64,000 bases of DNA from SZUA-100 sp965248135 (GTDB lineage: Bacteria > Pseudomonadota > Alphaproteobacteria > Rhizobiales > Rhizobiaceae). The stretch's first letter is position 1. Every line of letters starts with the position of its first letter. Location: contig CBDFIN010000012.1 of the NCBI GenBank assembly GCA_965248135.1, forward strand, positions 2,367,661-2,431,660, read 5' to 3'. The position numbers were made by a program, and so were the translations under genes. Positions 17,310-26,163 of this stretch are shown here, piece after piece. Under the pieces are notes generated by a model. That model saw only the letters and a program-made list of their open reading frames with translations, did not search any database and was not told the DNA's origin.

Positions 17310-18319
17310 AAAATGTGGGAATAAATCAATGAAGATTAACATTGTATATTAGTTACAATGGCGATGCTGGCTGACTAGCTTCGGAATCGCCAGCGATCGA
17401 GGTGCCGGAGATGCAGGAGGCGCAACCAGATGCAAAGTTGGGTCATAAGCGCGAATACTGAACATTGCCATTTTCCGATCCAAAATCTGCCGTTCGGTGT
17501 TTTTAGCCGTGGCAGCGAAGCGCCGAGATGCGGAGCCGCAATCGGAGGTTATGTCCTGGATCTTGGCGCTCTGGAGGGGGCGGGTTTGGTCACGATGGGC
17601 GAAGGACAAGCTGTCTTCAATCATCCGGCGCTCAATAATTTCATGAGCCTTGGACCTTCGGCCTGGTCATCGGTTCGTTCGCGATTGACAGAATTGCTCG
17701 CAGAGGATGGTGATCCGGCACTAAGGAACGATAGCGGGTTGCGCGAGCGCCTTCTCATCCGCCTGGATGAAGCTTCGCTGCATTTGCCGTTCAAGGTTTC
17801 CGAGTACACCGATTTTTATGCCGGTCGACAGCATGCATTCAATGTTGGATCTATGTTCCGCGATCCCAATAATGCGCTGCCGCCGAACTGGTTACACATA
17901 CCCATTGGATACAATGGGCGTGCATCGAGTGTCGTTGTCAGTGGCACAGACATCCGCCGCCCGCTTGGCCAAACCAAATCGCCGGATGCCGATGTGCCGA
18001 GGTTCGGCCCGAGCAAGAGGCTCGACATCGAACTCGAAATGGGTGCGGTGTTAGGGCTTCCGAGCCGGATGGGCGAACCGATCACGGTCGCGGAAGCTGA
18101 TGACATGATCTTTGGCTATGTGCTCCTCAACGATTGGTCAGCGCGGGATATTCAGGCTTGGGAGTATCAACCACTGGGGCCATTCCAGTCCAAGGCGTTT
18201 GCCACGACGATCAGTCCGTGGGTTGTTACCAAGGAGGCCCTTGAGCCTTTTCGCACTGCAACACCCGAGCGCGAAAGGGAATTGCTGCCCTATCTGCAGG
18301 AACTCGGCCCGATGCTCTA

Positions 18320-19201
18320 TAGCCAAGCGACTCTGCTTTGATTCAAATATTGAAGTCCTTGAACAGTGTTTCGATATCGCATTTGTGTTTTCGTCTGATG
18401 GCCTTTGCCTGTGCCCATTTATGCTCGATCGGGTTGAGGTCTGGAGAATATGGCGGTAGATATTCGAGTGTGTGTCCGGCATCCTTGATAGCCTCCTTCA
18501 TGTCCTGGCGCTTGTGAAAACTTGCATTGTCCATAACAACAACAGCACCGGGAGGCAGCTTTGGAATGAGATCGCCTGTCAGCCAGCCATGGAAGACATC
18601 GCTGTCGATATTGCATGGAGACAGGCAGGTTGTCAGCAAGGTGCCGCCCAACAACGCCCCGATGACGTTTGTCCTTCCCCGCGCATGCCAGTCATGAACG
18701 CCAAAACAGCGCAGGCCCTTGGCCGCATAGCCATGGGTGCGGGGCATATCATGGGCAAAGCCTGATTCATCAATATAGACGATGGGCTTGCCGGTTTTTT
18801 CATGCCCGCTAATCGTTTCCTGGAAGGCTGTACGCCTGGTCGCGTCCGCTTTCGGATGGCGAAACGCTTTTTTTATATGTCACCCCCAACTTGCGCAACG
18901 CCTGCCAGATTGCCTTAGGTGAAACATCAAAACGCACCGCACGTTCATACTGATAGGCATCGGGAAATTCCGCCACATCGCGGGCCAGTGCAGCCATGTC
19001 AATCTTGCGCATGCGGGGCTTGGATTGATCCGGCTCAAGCCGATTGGCCCAGCGAACAACCGAGGCAACCCCAACGCTAAACCGAAGTGCCGTTTGTTTA
19101 AATGTCAGCCCTTCCTTGTCTCGAACCTTAAGAACATGTTTGCGGAATTTAACAGGATAAGTCATGCACAAAACTATAATCAAAATTATGTCGCTTGGCT
19201 A
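18320..19201 (-). mobile_element. IS630-family insertion sequence inside fahA
   Basis: 882-base element with terminal inverted repeats starting TAGCCAAGCGAC at both ends (18320 and, complementary, 19201) and a second matched block TTTGATT inside. It is flanked by a duplicated TA (18318-18319 and 19202-19203), the standard IS630/mariner target. Removing it restores the fahA frame exactly (Leu-Tyr-Asp-Ile). It carries one transposase gene on the minus strand, read through a one-base shift. Confidence 0.93.
18343..19165 (-). CDS. IS630 transposase, two frames joined at an A7 run
   Basis: ATG 19165 opens the first frame (MTYPVKFRKHVLKV, helix-turn-helix, VTYKK), which stops at 18809. The catalytic part is in a second frame ending at 18343 that reads KKAFRHPKADATRRTAF..., YIDESGFAHDMPRTHGYA, VVMDNASFHK and NPIEHKWAQAK, giving the D, D and E of the DDE triad. 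The frames meet at seven A residues (complement of 18868-18874), a likely slippery site. A +1 shift there would produce a full transposase of about 275 residues. Programmed frameshifting is known in this family; a plain mutation is the alternative. Confidence 0.85.
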
Positions 19202-19458
19202 TATGACATCGATCTCCAGGTTCAGATGCAGCCTGCAGGTGGGCTCGAGCCGACGATCATTGCCCAAACCAACTACCGACACTTGTACTACTCGGCAGCA
19301 CAGCAACTCACCCACCATGCCATTAGCGGCTGTCGAATGAACACTGGCGATCTTTTGGGTTCGGGCACAATCTCGGGGCCGACAAAGGACCAGTTCGGTT
19401 CGCTCCTGGAATTGTCGTGGGTTTACCGGAGGCTCCAAAGATAGGATGACTTGGAGCT

Positions 19459-19833
19459 ATGGAAAAGAACAAGAGATCGAAGAGATATTCACCTGAAGTG
19501 CGTACGCGTGCCGTTCGGATGGTGTTGGAACATCAACAAAATTATGACAGTCAGTGGTCGGCGATTTCTGCAATTGCACCCAAAATTGGCTGCACTGCGG
19601 AGACGCTTCGCAAATGGCTTCGTCAGGAAGAGACGGACATTGGCTTGCGCGATGGGGTTACAAGCGATGAGCGTGAGCGCATCAAAGCGCTGGAACGCGA
19701 AGTCCGGGAATTGCGTCAGGCCAATGAAATTCTCAGGAAAGCGTCTCGCGTTGACCTTGTCACTCGAACCAATGGCGTTTTGGCGGTCAACTTTGCCCAG
19801 GCGGAGCGAGCCATGATTGTGGGCGCCCACTGA
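19459..19833 (+). CDS. IS3-family transposase OrfA
   Basis: 124 residues with the DNA-binding helix-turn-helix of IS3 OrfA (RYSPEVRTRAVRMVLEHQ, IGCTAETLRKWLRQEE) and the leucine-zipper-like coiled coil (IKALEREVRELRQANEILRKAS). Family members normally continue from RKAS straight into a short AYFAQAE tail. Here about fourteen extra residues intervene before NFAQAE, which may reflect local sequence decay. Confidence 0.85.
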   Translation: MEKNKRSKRYSPEVRTRAVRMVLEHQQNYDSQWSAISAIAPKIGCTAETLRKWLRQEETDIGLRDGVTSDERERIKALEREVRELRQANEILRKASRVDLVTRTNGVLAVNFAQAERAMIVGAH

Positions 19834-20705
19834 GAAGATGAAGATGTTTATCGATGATCATCGTGATGATCACGGGCCACTGTTATATTCTGGCCAATCT
19901 GCAAGGTTTTGCCGATCGCCCCTTCAACATATTATTCGCATGCTGCCATTAAGCGTGATCCCGGTCTGGCCAGTGATCGCGCCAAACGAGATGCAGAGTT
20001 GCGCCCTGAGGTCCAGCGTGTTTGGGATGACAATCATGAAGTCTACGGGGTACGTAAAGTCTGGCGACAGATGCAGCGAGAGGATTTTGATGTCGCGCGT
20101 TGTACTGTGGAGCGGTTGATGAAACAGCTTGGAATACAGGGCGTTATCAGAGGAAAAATCCTCAAGACAACCCACAGCAATCCTTCCGCCCCGTGTCCAC
20201 GCGACCATGTGAACAGAGAATTCAACGCTCCTGCACCCAATATGCTGTGGGTGAGTGATTTTACCTTTGTGTCAACGTGGCAGGGATTTGCCTATGTCGC
20301 TTTCATCATCGATGTATTTGCCCGGCGGATTGTTGGCTGGCGGGTGTCACGCTCTGCCAAAACGGACTTCGTTCTGGATGCTCTGGAACAGGCTCTTTAT
20401 GATCGACGGCCGGTTCAACAAGACGGGCTGATCCATCACAGTGACCGGGGCGTTCAGTATGTCTCGATCCGCTACACCGAGCGGTTGGCCGAGGCCGGGA
20501 TTGAGCCATCCGTTGGCAGTGTCGGCGACTCATATGACAACGCCTTGGCCGAAACCATTAATGGACTTTACAAGGCGGAAGTCATTCATAGAAAAAGTTC
20601 CTGGCGCAGCATTGATGATGTTGAAATGGCAACCCTCAAATGGGTTGACTGGTTCAACAATCGTCGCCTGCTGGAACCAATCGGAAATATTCCACCCGCT
20701 GAAGC

Positions 20706-21898
20706 CAGGGGAATCGCATTTGGGGTTTGACAAATATGCCTGAATAGATTCTTGAGGTTCCATCACGATATGGAGCCTCAAGATGTCAACAATCATAAGC
20801 TATTTCAATGATATAGACGATCCACGCACGGGCAATGCCTGCCGTCACAAGTTTTGTGACATCATGACAATCAGCCTTTTATGTGCCTTGTGTGGCGGCG
20901 AAACTGCGGTGGATATGGCCGATTTTGGCCATGCGAAGGAAGAATTTCTGCGCGATTTTCTCGAATTGCCGAATGGCACGCCGTGTCACGACACGTTTTC
21001 ACGGCTGTTTCGGTTGCTTAAGCCCGCAAGCTTTCAACGCCTGTTTGAGAAGTTCCGTGCTGATTTTGCCCAGGCACGCGATGCCCAACCCGCCATCGCC
21101 ATTGACGGCAAAGAGATGCGTCGCACCTTTGACAGGGCCGCCAATCAATCCGGCCTGAACGTGGTGACCGCCTTTGCGCATGGGGCTCGTTTGAGCCTCG
21201 GTATTATCGAAAGTGCCAAGGGTGGTGGCGAGATTTTGGCCCTACGTGAGTTGATCAAAATGCTCGACATCAAGGGCATGACGATCACTGCTGACGCGCT
21301 GCATTGCCAACGCGAGACCTGTGAGTTGATCGTGCGTGAAGGCGGCGATTACTGTGTGCAACTGAAGGGCAATCAGGGCGATATGCAGGCGGATGTGCGG
21401 GCCTTCATTGATGATCAAGAGACTGATTATATTGACGAATATATCTCAACTGACGCCAACCATGGCCGCATTGAAGAGCGATGTTACCATGTCTACAGCA
21501 CTACGCAATATCTTGACGACACACACAAATGGCCAAGCCTCAAGACCTTCGTCCATGTCACTTCAACACGTGAAATGAACGGAAAATCAAGCCGCTGCGA
21601 ACGCGTTTATCTCATGTCAAAACCCCCACAAGCGCAGGAAGCTGCAACCATTATTCGGGGGCATTGGCAAATTGAAAACAGCCTTCACTGGTCGCTTGAT
21701 GTCATTATGAATGATGATCTCCATCGCGCTCGCAAAGACAACGCACCGATCAATTTTGCAGCCCTCAGACGTATCGCACTAAACATCATAAAGGCAAATC
21801 AGGACAAGGGATCAAACCGCGTAAAATTCAAACGCGCTGGCTGGAATGATGATTTCCTGCTTTCACTCCTAAACAACTTTTGAAATGCGATTGCCCTG
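20706..21898 (+). mobile_element. ISAs1-family insertion sequence nested in IS3
   Basis: 1193-base element with terminal inverted repeats CAGGGGAATCGCATTT (20706) and the complement of AAATGCGATTGCCCTG (ending 21898), 15 of 16 bases matching. It is flanked by a perfect 10-base target duplication CCGCTGAAGC (20696-20705 and 21899-21908), as typical for this family. Perfect flanks and an intact transposase suggest a recent insertion. Confidence 0.93.
20783..21883 (+). CDS. ISAs1-family transposase
   Basis: 366 residues, full length. Family features: the N-terminal DDE_Tnp_1-associated domain (FNDIDDPRTGNACRHKFCDIM, HDTFSRLFRLL), then AIDGKEMRRTFD, the second acidic segment TITADALHCQRET with VQLKGNQGDM, and a C-terminal RGHWQIENSLHWSLDVIMNDD with the glutamate. 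No frameshift or stop is seen, so this copy could be active. The stop lies 15 bases before the element end. Confidence 0.92.
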   Translation: MSTIISYFNDIDDPRTGNACRHKFCDIMTISLLCALCGGETAVDMADFGHAKEEFLRDFLELPNGTPCHDTFSRLFRLLKPASFQRLFEKFRADFAQARDAQPAIAIDGKEMRRTFDRAANQSGLNVVTAFAHGARLSLGIIESAKGGGEILALRELIKMLDIKGMTITADALHCQRETCELIVREGGDYCVQLKGNQGDMQADVRAFIDDQETDYIDEYISTDANHGRIEERCYHVYSTTQYLDDTHKWPSLKTFVHVTSTREMNGKSSRCERVYLMSKPPQAQEAATIIRGHWQIENSLHWSLDVIMNDDLHRARKDNAPINFAALRRIALNIIKANQDKGSNRVKFKRAGWNDDFLLSLLNNF

Positions 21899-21995
21899 CC
21901 GCTGAAGCAGAGGAGCTGTACTATGCACAGATAAACCAGTTAGAATTAGTCGCATAAACAAACTAATCAGCCTCCGGTAAACCCAGGGCGGTTCA

Positions 21996-22659
21996 CTTTT
22001 ATTGAACTTTCGATCCTTGCCCTTGAGGATCGCATCCACTGCCGTTGACATATTGTCGTATATGCCCCGTGCACAGGCACCGCCGAAAAAGGCGAATGCC
22101 CTGTCATGGGCGTCAAAAACCATCTCCTGTTTCTCACGCGGATACGCTACCAAAAACGGCATGCGGCTGTAGCAAAGCCGGAAATGGCAACCTTTACCTT
22201 GCTGGCGTCCATCACGACAATCTCATGGCTCCAGTCTCGTGGCTCCAGTCGAACTGGCAGGCTTCTCCCCAATATTACACAATGAGCAAAACTCAACGGT
22301 ACAAATGCATGCTCCAAACCGGTGCTGCGTTCATTCCTCCAGCGCTTTGCATATCGCCGCACACTATCGTAACTGCCGTCATAGCCAACACGCCGCAGAT
22401 CATCATGGATACGCGTCAGAGTGAGCCGTTCTTTGCGCGAACATCTTTCGTTCGCCTTCAACATCGTATCAAGCTGTTCTGTGAAAAGGCCCAACTTTGG
22501 CAGCGGTTGGGTGGATCGGTCATAGCGAAACTCCGTTACTTTGGAGCGCAAAATCTTCCGTACAGAATTCCGCGAGATGCCGCGATCCCGGCAAATCTCT
22601 TTAATGCCTTTCTTATGAACAAAATGATCCCGTCTGACCTTCGCAACCACAACAATCAT
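21996..22659 (-). pseudogene. istA: IS21 transposase IstA, N-terminal fragment with frameshift
   Basis: From ATG 22659 the frame reads the IstA helix-turn-helix region (KKGIKEICRDRGISRNSVRKILRS) and LTRIHDDLRRVGYDGSYDSVRRYAKRW, then shifts near 22165 after HEIVVMDASKVKVA. The next frame continues MPFLVAYPREKQEMVF and FFGGACARGIYDNM up to GKDRKFNK, where the copy is truncated. DDE residues are therefore incomplete. Non-functional. Confidence 0.8.
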
Positions 22660-22762
22660 CCCCTGTATAACCCCGACATTTTGATCCAAATGACGGGTAC
22701 AATGCACAACCAAGGGAGGGGGTCAAAATTGAACGCCGATCTCCCCGTTTAAGGGGTCAATC
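21996..22762 (-). mobile_element. IS21-family remnant (istA 5' half and one terminus)
   Basis: The stretch 21996-22715 is nearly identical over its shared part to 63568-64000, where a longer copy of the same element lies. Bases 22717-22762 carry the element's terminal repeat (GGGGTCAAAATTG and AAGGGGTCAATC), which matches in inverted form the other end at 61642-61675. The left side is cut at 21996, ten bases from the IS3 end. The istB half is missing. Confidence 0.8.
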
Positions 22763-22799
22763 TTGCATGTCGATCTACAAGCGTATTTCGAGACAATCA

Positions 22800-22984
22800 C
22801 ATGGGCCAAAGCTCCTTCGGTTGGTAAGCCGAACGCCTTTCTGAAAACTCTCGGCAACAATCCGCGCCTTCACATCATCAGGCCAGCGTCGCCGCCCCGT
22901 CGCACCTTCTATAACTTCCAAACGCTGGGCTCCCTTATAGGGCTCCACTAACAAATGGTCGTCCTTTTGTAGCAATACATCCAT
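22800..22984 (-). pseudogene. IS66-family TnpA (OrfA) fragment
   Basis: From ATG 22984 the frame reads a short acidic start and then RLEVIEGATGRRRWPDDVKARIVAESFQKG, the conserved first part of IS66 accessory protein TnpA (GRRRWPDELKARIVAES). Similarity ends after about 50 residues, and TnpB and TnpC are absent. A degraded fragment. Confidence 0.7.
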
Positions 22985-23152
22985 CAAAACAATCTCCCAC
23001 AAAAAACCACCAAAATCGCAGATCAAAAAGAACCGCGAAAGATGGGAACCGCGCACCGCTTACAGTACATTGAGTCAGAGTTCTACTGATTTGGGAATCC
23101 CCTACGTTTATCCATTAATGGGGCTAAATACGCGGATATTAACAAAGCAGAC

Positions 23153-23330
23153 GGGTCAATTTTAAATGCCAATTACCCACCTAAGTGGGTCAATTTTGCA
23201 TGCCTATTCACAGCCCAACATCATGACAAGCCAAAAGTGGCCTACTTTTACTCCGCCCTTTGGCAGGGTTATACTCCGCCGTTGACAGGAACATATGGGT
23301 GCCATTTTTCATGGCTGTTGCAAGCAAAAA
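23153..23330. repeat. Isolated IS21-type terminus and related debris
   Basis: Bases 23153-23202 repeat the layout of the IS21 end at 22717-22762 (GGGTCAATTTT, then TACCCACC, then GTGGGTCAATTTTGCATG) with different details, pointing to a second IS21-family element. It is followed by two TACTCCGCC blocks at about 23247 and 23272 in similar AT-rich sequence. No transposase remains here. This is the left boundary of the lectin operon region. Confidence 0.5.
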
Positions 23331-23332
23331 AG

Positions 23333-23707
23333 CTACACTAATTGAGCCGTGATTCGCTCTATTAGTATTGTGTGCTCGCTTTCCTTTACCCACAGTATGG
23401 CGTGCTCGCGCGTATCAATATTGTCTTCGTAGCGAAGGGGAAATGTGAAAATGGGCTCTATGAATTGACTATCTGTGAAGTCATAAACATTACCGTTTAT
23501 GCGGTTATAAAAATGCGGACTTTCAAAACGCACATCCAAAGGTGTTGAGAGAATTTCACCGCCAAACAGATCGTAAATAACTACGGTGGTGACGTTGCAG
23601 TGCCCAAGAGCAGGGTTTTCAATTTCCCATTGCTTGGCTGTTGCTTTCGACCAGCAATTGGGCAGGATTTTGCGGATAGTTTCAGGATCAAACTTCAAAT
23701 CCGGCAT
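23333..23707 (-). CDS. YunG-like protein
   Basis: 124 residues from ATG 23707, which follows AGGGGA; eight bases separate it from the stop of the phosphoesterase gene upstream. The sequence resembles the YunG family known from Bacillus: LPNCWSKATAKQW, NPALGHCNVTTVVIYDLFGGEILSTP, HFYNRINGNVYDFTDSQF. The Cys-Asn-Val-Thr and His-Phe-Tyr-Asn blocks are arranged like the Cys and His of a papain-like fold, but no activity has been assigned that I know of. No signal peptide. Third gene of an operon with a lectin and a secreted phosphoesterase. Confidence 0.7.
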   Translation of the reverse strand: MPDLKFDPETIRKILPNCWSKATAKQWEIENPALGHCNVTTVVIYDLFGGEILSTPLDVRFESPHFYNRINGNVYDFTDSQFIEPIFTFPLRYEDNIDTREHAILWVKESEHTILIERITAQLV

Positions 23708-23715
23708 AATTTCCC

Positions 23716-25158
23716 CTAACTGCAACCCTGGACCTTTGTCGTTCCTGTTTTGAAAACCGTATAGGTCTGATTGTCTTCATTGAACGACATCAGCACCTGC
23801 AGAGTGATTGGGGTATCAATCGCCGGGGGGCTTCCGTCGACTAAAACCGTACCGGTCCACAATGGCGCGGGTGGCGGGTAGGACGACATCTCCACCACCG
23901 AATTATTGGAAACGGCGACACCTGCTGACGCGTTTAGCGAACAGGAATACTCATCAATATCTGTAGCGCAGAAATTGGCACCGAAAGTTCCGTTATCCGT
24001 CTTCACATGGTTTCCGGTGACATTGATCGTGACGCTGACATTTCGCGCAATGGCGTTTCCAATATCCTTCAGCACCAGTTTTGCCGGATCGGCGCTGCCG
24101 CAGGAGGCAACCAGCTTGCCATTGTCGAGAAATACCGGGCTGTTGGTCGGGAAACTGTAAATATTGCCCATTAGTGTATCCAGTGCCTGAATACGGTCCA
24201 TCGTGTTACGGGATGTCCACTGATTTTGCACATAGGGTGCAAGCGGGATCAGTTTATATTGAATGTCGGTGCCGTCAACCTTCATCAGTGACACGTGCTG
24301 CAAATCGCCGGCATTGGCGGTACCTTGCTTGGTGGTGCCTCCGGTGGCGCCCATGACACGATAATTCACGCCGTCCAGGGTCAGTTGGGTCTGGTTATAG
24401 TGGAAATGACCGGCAATGACGGCATTGGCCTTATATTGTGCCAGCACCTGGTGGACGCGTGACCAGTCTGACCAATTGTACCACATTGGCTGATGCAGCA
24501 GCACGATAATGCCGTCCTTGCCGGCGGCGTTTGCGGCAAGATCTGCGGTCAGCCAGTTGTACTGCGCGTCAGAAATTCTCGAGTAGAAGATATCGCCCCA
24601 GCGCGGGTCGGTATCTAAATGTTCAATCGAATACAGCACCACAATGTGGTAGTTCTTGACATCGAAACTGTAGTAAAGATTATTGGCGGTCAGCGGATTA
24701 ATGGCCGAATAAAGCTGCTGGAACAGCAGTTCGCGTGATCGGTCCGGCGAATTTTGAACAAAAGCCGGCGGGTTAACATCGTGATCGCCCACTGTCATAT
24801 ACCATTTGGCGGGAAGCTGGTTTAGAATTGCGGTGGCCTGGGCAAATCGGTTGCGGATTTCAGCTTCGCTCTGGGTGCTTTCCACCAAATCGCCCACATG
24901 GAGCACCACATCCATGCTCTCGCCCTTCAAAGTATCGACACCCTGTTGCAAAACCTCATAGGCGGTGTCGAGATTGGCGGCTCCGGTCTGGTCACCGACA
25001 ATGCCAATGGTGAGCGGGTCGGCTGATGCCGGGTTCGTGCGGATAAACATCGTGGTGGTTATGGTTGCCGCGATCACGGCAAGGACGAATGCAAGTTTGC
25101 GCATATCGGTGTTCCAGTGAGTGGATTGCGAAAACAAGGTGAAGAACCTGTCGGTCAT
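23716..25158 (-). CDS. Secreted calcineurin-like metallophosphoesterase with C-terminal extension
   Basis: 480 residues from ATG 25158, which follows GGAAGGAATT; ATG 25104 (MRKLAFVLAV) would give a cleaner signal peptide. A hydrophobic segment is followed by ASADPLTIG, suggesting export. Metallophosphoesterase motifs are complete: GIVGDQTG, LHVGDLVES, TVGDHDVN, LLHQPMW, AGHFHYNQT. The last 150 residues (from about 330) look like a beta-sandwich domain (LVLKDIGNAIARNVSVTINVTGNH, DIDEYSCSLNASAGVAV) with several cysteines. It may act on phosphoesters outside the cytoplasm, perhaps brought to a sugar surface by the lectin encoded just upstream. Confidence 0.8.
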   Translation of the reverse strand: MTDRFFTLFSQSTHWNTDMRKLAFVLAVIAATITTTMFIRTNPASADPLTIGIVGDQTGAANLDTAYEVLQQGVDTLKGESMDVVLHVGDLVESTQSEAEIRNRFAQATAILNQLPAKWYMTVGDHDVNPPAFVQNSPDRSRELLFQQLYSAINPLTANNLYYSFDVKNYHIVVLYSIEHLDTDPRWGDIFYSRISDAQYNWLTADLAANAAGKDGIIVLLHQPMWYNWSDWSRVHQVLAQYKANAVIAGHFHYNQTQLTLDGVNYRVMGATGGTTKQGTANAGDLQHVSLMKVDGTDIQYKLIPLAPYVQNQWTSRNTMDRIQALDTLMGNIYSFPTNSPVFLDNGKLVASCGSADPAKLVLKDIGNAIARNVSVTINVTGNHVKTDNGTFGANFCATDIDEYSCSLNASAGVAVSNNSVVEMSSYPPPAPLWTGTVLVDGSPPAIDTPITLQVLMSFNEDNQTYTVFKTGTTKVQGCS

Positions 25159-25252
25159 AATAATTCCTTCCAATTTTCCAGGAATACAGCCGGTCATCGT
25201 CGAGGGCAGTTAAGCCACCAGTCTCTGCAGCCCCGTGCCAGGCGATTTTCTT

Positions 25253-25630
25253 TCAGCTCAATGGTTCCCACCAGACGAACTGCGCGACCGCATCATTGAA
25301 ATCCTGGTCAACATGGTCTTCCGAAAGCATCACGCGCATGTTCATTGAGCCAACAATGCAGCCACCCGGAAACAGGCTTGATTCATTCCAGGTGGAACCG
25401 CCATCGCTCGAATATTGGCAATCAACCTGGTAAACCAGATTCTGGTTTCCGCCCGGTGTGGTGAACGATTTTGTGCCGATGATGTGTTCGCCTTCACCAT
25501 TGCCCTGCCATGACCATGCGCTGCCGCCACCGCTGGGCGGCGTGATAGTGATGCGTTGCAGATAGGCGGCGTTGGTGAAGCCGGTGCTATAGACGGCGGT
25601 TGAAGGAGGTAGTGTTATTGATGAGGCCAT
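25253..25630 (-). CDS. LecB/PA-IIL-like calcium-dependent sugar-binding lectin
   Basis: 125 residues; ATG 25630 follows AAGGACTGG. The N-terminus (ITLPPSTAVYSTGFTNAA) matches the start of PA-IIL-type lectins, and GEHIIGTKSF matches their central strand. The C-terminal SEDHVDQDFNDAVAQFVWW fits the double-calcium sugar-binding loop of the family (SEDGTDNDYNDAVVVINW in LecB). The usual C-terminal glycine, which reaches into the neighbour's calcium site, is replaced by EPLS. No signal peptide, as in LecB. It heads an operon with the phosphoesterase and YunG genes, and IS debris lies directly downstream of that operon, so horizontal arrival is likely. Confidence 0.78.
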   Translation of the reverse strand: MASSITLPPSTAVYSTGFTNAAYLQRITITPPSGGGSAWSWQGNGEGEHIIGTKSFTTPGGNQNLVYQVDCQYSSDGGSTWNESSLFPGGCIVGSMNMRVMLSEDHVDQDFNDAVAQFVWWEPLS

Positions 25631-26163
25631 GTAACCAGTCCTTTAAAATATCAACGGGTATTTCACCGGCGCCAGCGATAAATTAGGCAATCCTGCACCG
25701 AAAGTTACAGGACAATTATCAACAGATACATACAAACAAATTACCGTCGCATACTATTCTGATTTGTGCAATATGCTAAGATGTTATTATTTAGACTAGC
25801 GATGATCGCAAATTTTAGGAAATATGAATATTTGTATATTCTCCATGTACATGAAAGTTTGCCCTGGTTTTCGTATAAGTTTCTGGCGAATAAAAGAAAG
25901 TCACTTCCATTCAATGGTTTTTTGTTTAAAAATTGTTCCAAACCGGCGTTCGTGATGAATTCTGAACTAACGCCTGGCGATGAATGAGATTGATTGGGTG
26001 GCCGGTACCGTGTCATTAAATCTTGACTTCATTGCCGGCTTTGCTATATCAGGCGCTGTTAAAGGAGGCGTGGGAAAGACCGCGCCCTTTATGTTTTACC
26101 GCAACCGACTGAAAAAGACACGCCGCTTTAAGGTGAGCGTGGATCAGAGCACGAGGAATAAAG
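25631..26163. other. AT-rich intergenic region, rplU promoter and leader
   Basis: About 530 bases between the divergent lectin and rplU genes. The left 350 bases are AT-rich with no credible gene. The right part is the leader of the ribosomal protein operon. It contains two possible hairpins, GGCG...CGCC around 26067-26092 and CACGCCGCTTTAAGGTGAGCGTG near 26119-26141, which could serve autogenous control. That role is a guess. Confidence 0.4.

Larger units (their letters stand above)
17430..19417 (+). pseudogene. fahA: Fumarylacetoacetase, disrupted by IS630 and cut short by IS3
   Basis: ATG 17430 follows AGGAGG. The 5' part (17430-18319) encodes about 297 residues of fumarylacetoacetase, the last enzyme of tyrosine/homogentisate breakdown, with all metal ligands of the family in place: Asp128 (YTDFY), Glu201 and Glu203 (LDIELEMG), Asp235 (NDWSARD). 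After GPMLY the gene is split by the IS630 element and resumes in frame at 19202 (YDIDLQVQMQP, then CRMNTGDLLGSGTISGPT and SLLELSW). At 19418 the IS3 element begins, and no convincing remainder (about 60-70 residues) is found beyond it. The product cannot be functional, although the promoter and operator are intact. Loss of tyrosine catabolism is likely unless another copy exists elsewhere. Confidence 0.9.
19838..21957 (+). pseudogene. IS3-family transposase OrfB, frameshifted and interrupted by ISAs1
   Basis: The N-terminus (MKMFIDDHRDDHG from 19838) is in one frame and the rest (PICKVLPIAPSTYYSHAA from about 19890) in another, so there is a small indel near 19875-19890. The integrase core is intact up to 20705, with DDE residues in WVSDFTFV, HSDRGVQY and AETINGLYKAE. 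ISAs1 then splits the gene; the frame resumes at 21909 as EELYYAQINQLELVA and stops at 21955-21957, as in complete relatives. Not functional as it stands. Confidence 0.85.
19418..21985 (+). mobile_element. IS3-family insertion sequence, itself carrying ISAs1
   Basis: Ends share the inverted repeat TGGGTTTACCGGAGGCT (from 19418, and complementary up to 21985). Inside are orfA and orfB of the IS3 type, with an ISAs1-family element inserted near the end of orfB. I could not find a clear short target duplication. The left flank is fahA, while the right flank (after ten bases) is an IS21 remnant, so a deletion or rearrangement has probably removed the other side. Without the nested element it would be about 1.37 kb. 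Confidence 0.85.

Noticed and set aside
23716..25630. Lectin-phosphoesterase-YunG operon as a defence island
   Set aside because: No nuclease, toxin-antitoxin, CBASS or other defence component; the IS debris alone is not evidence.
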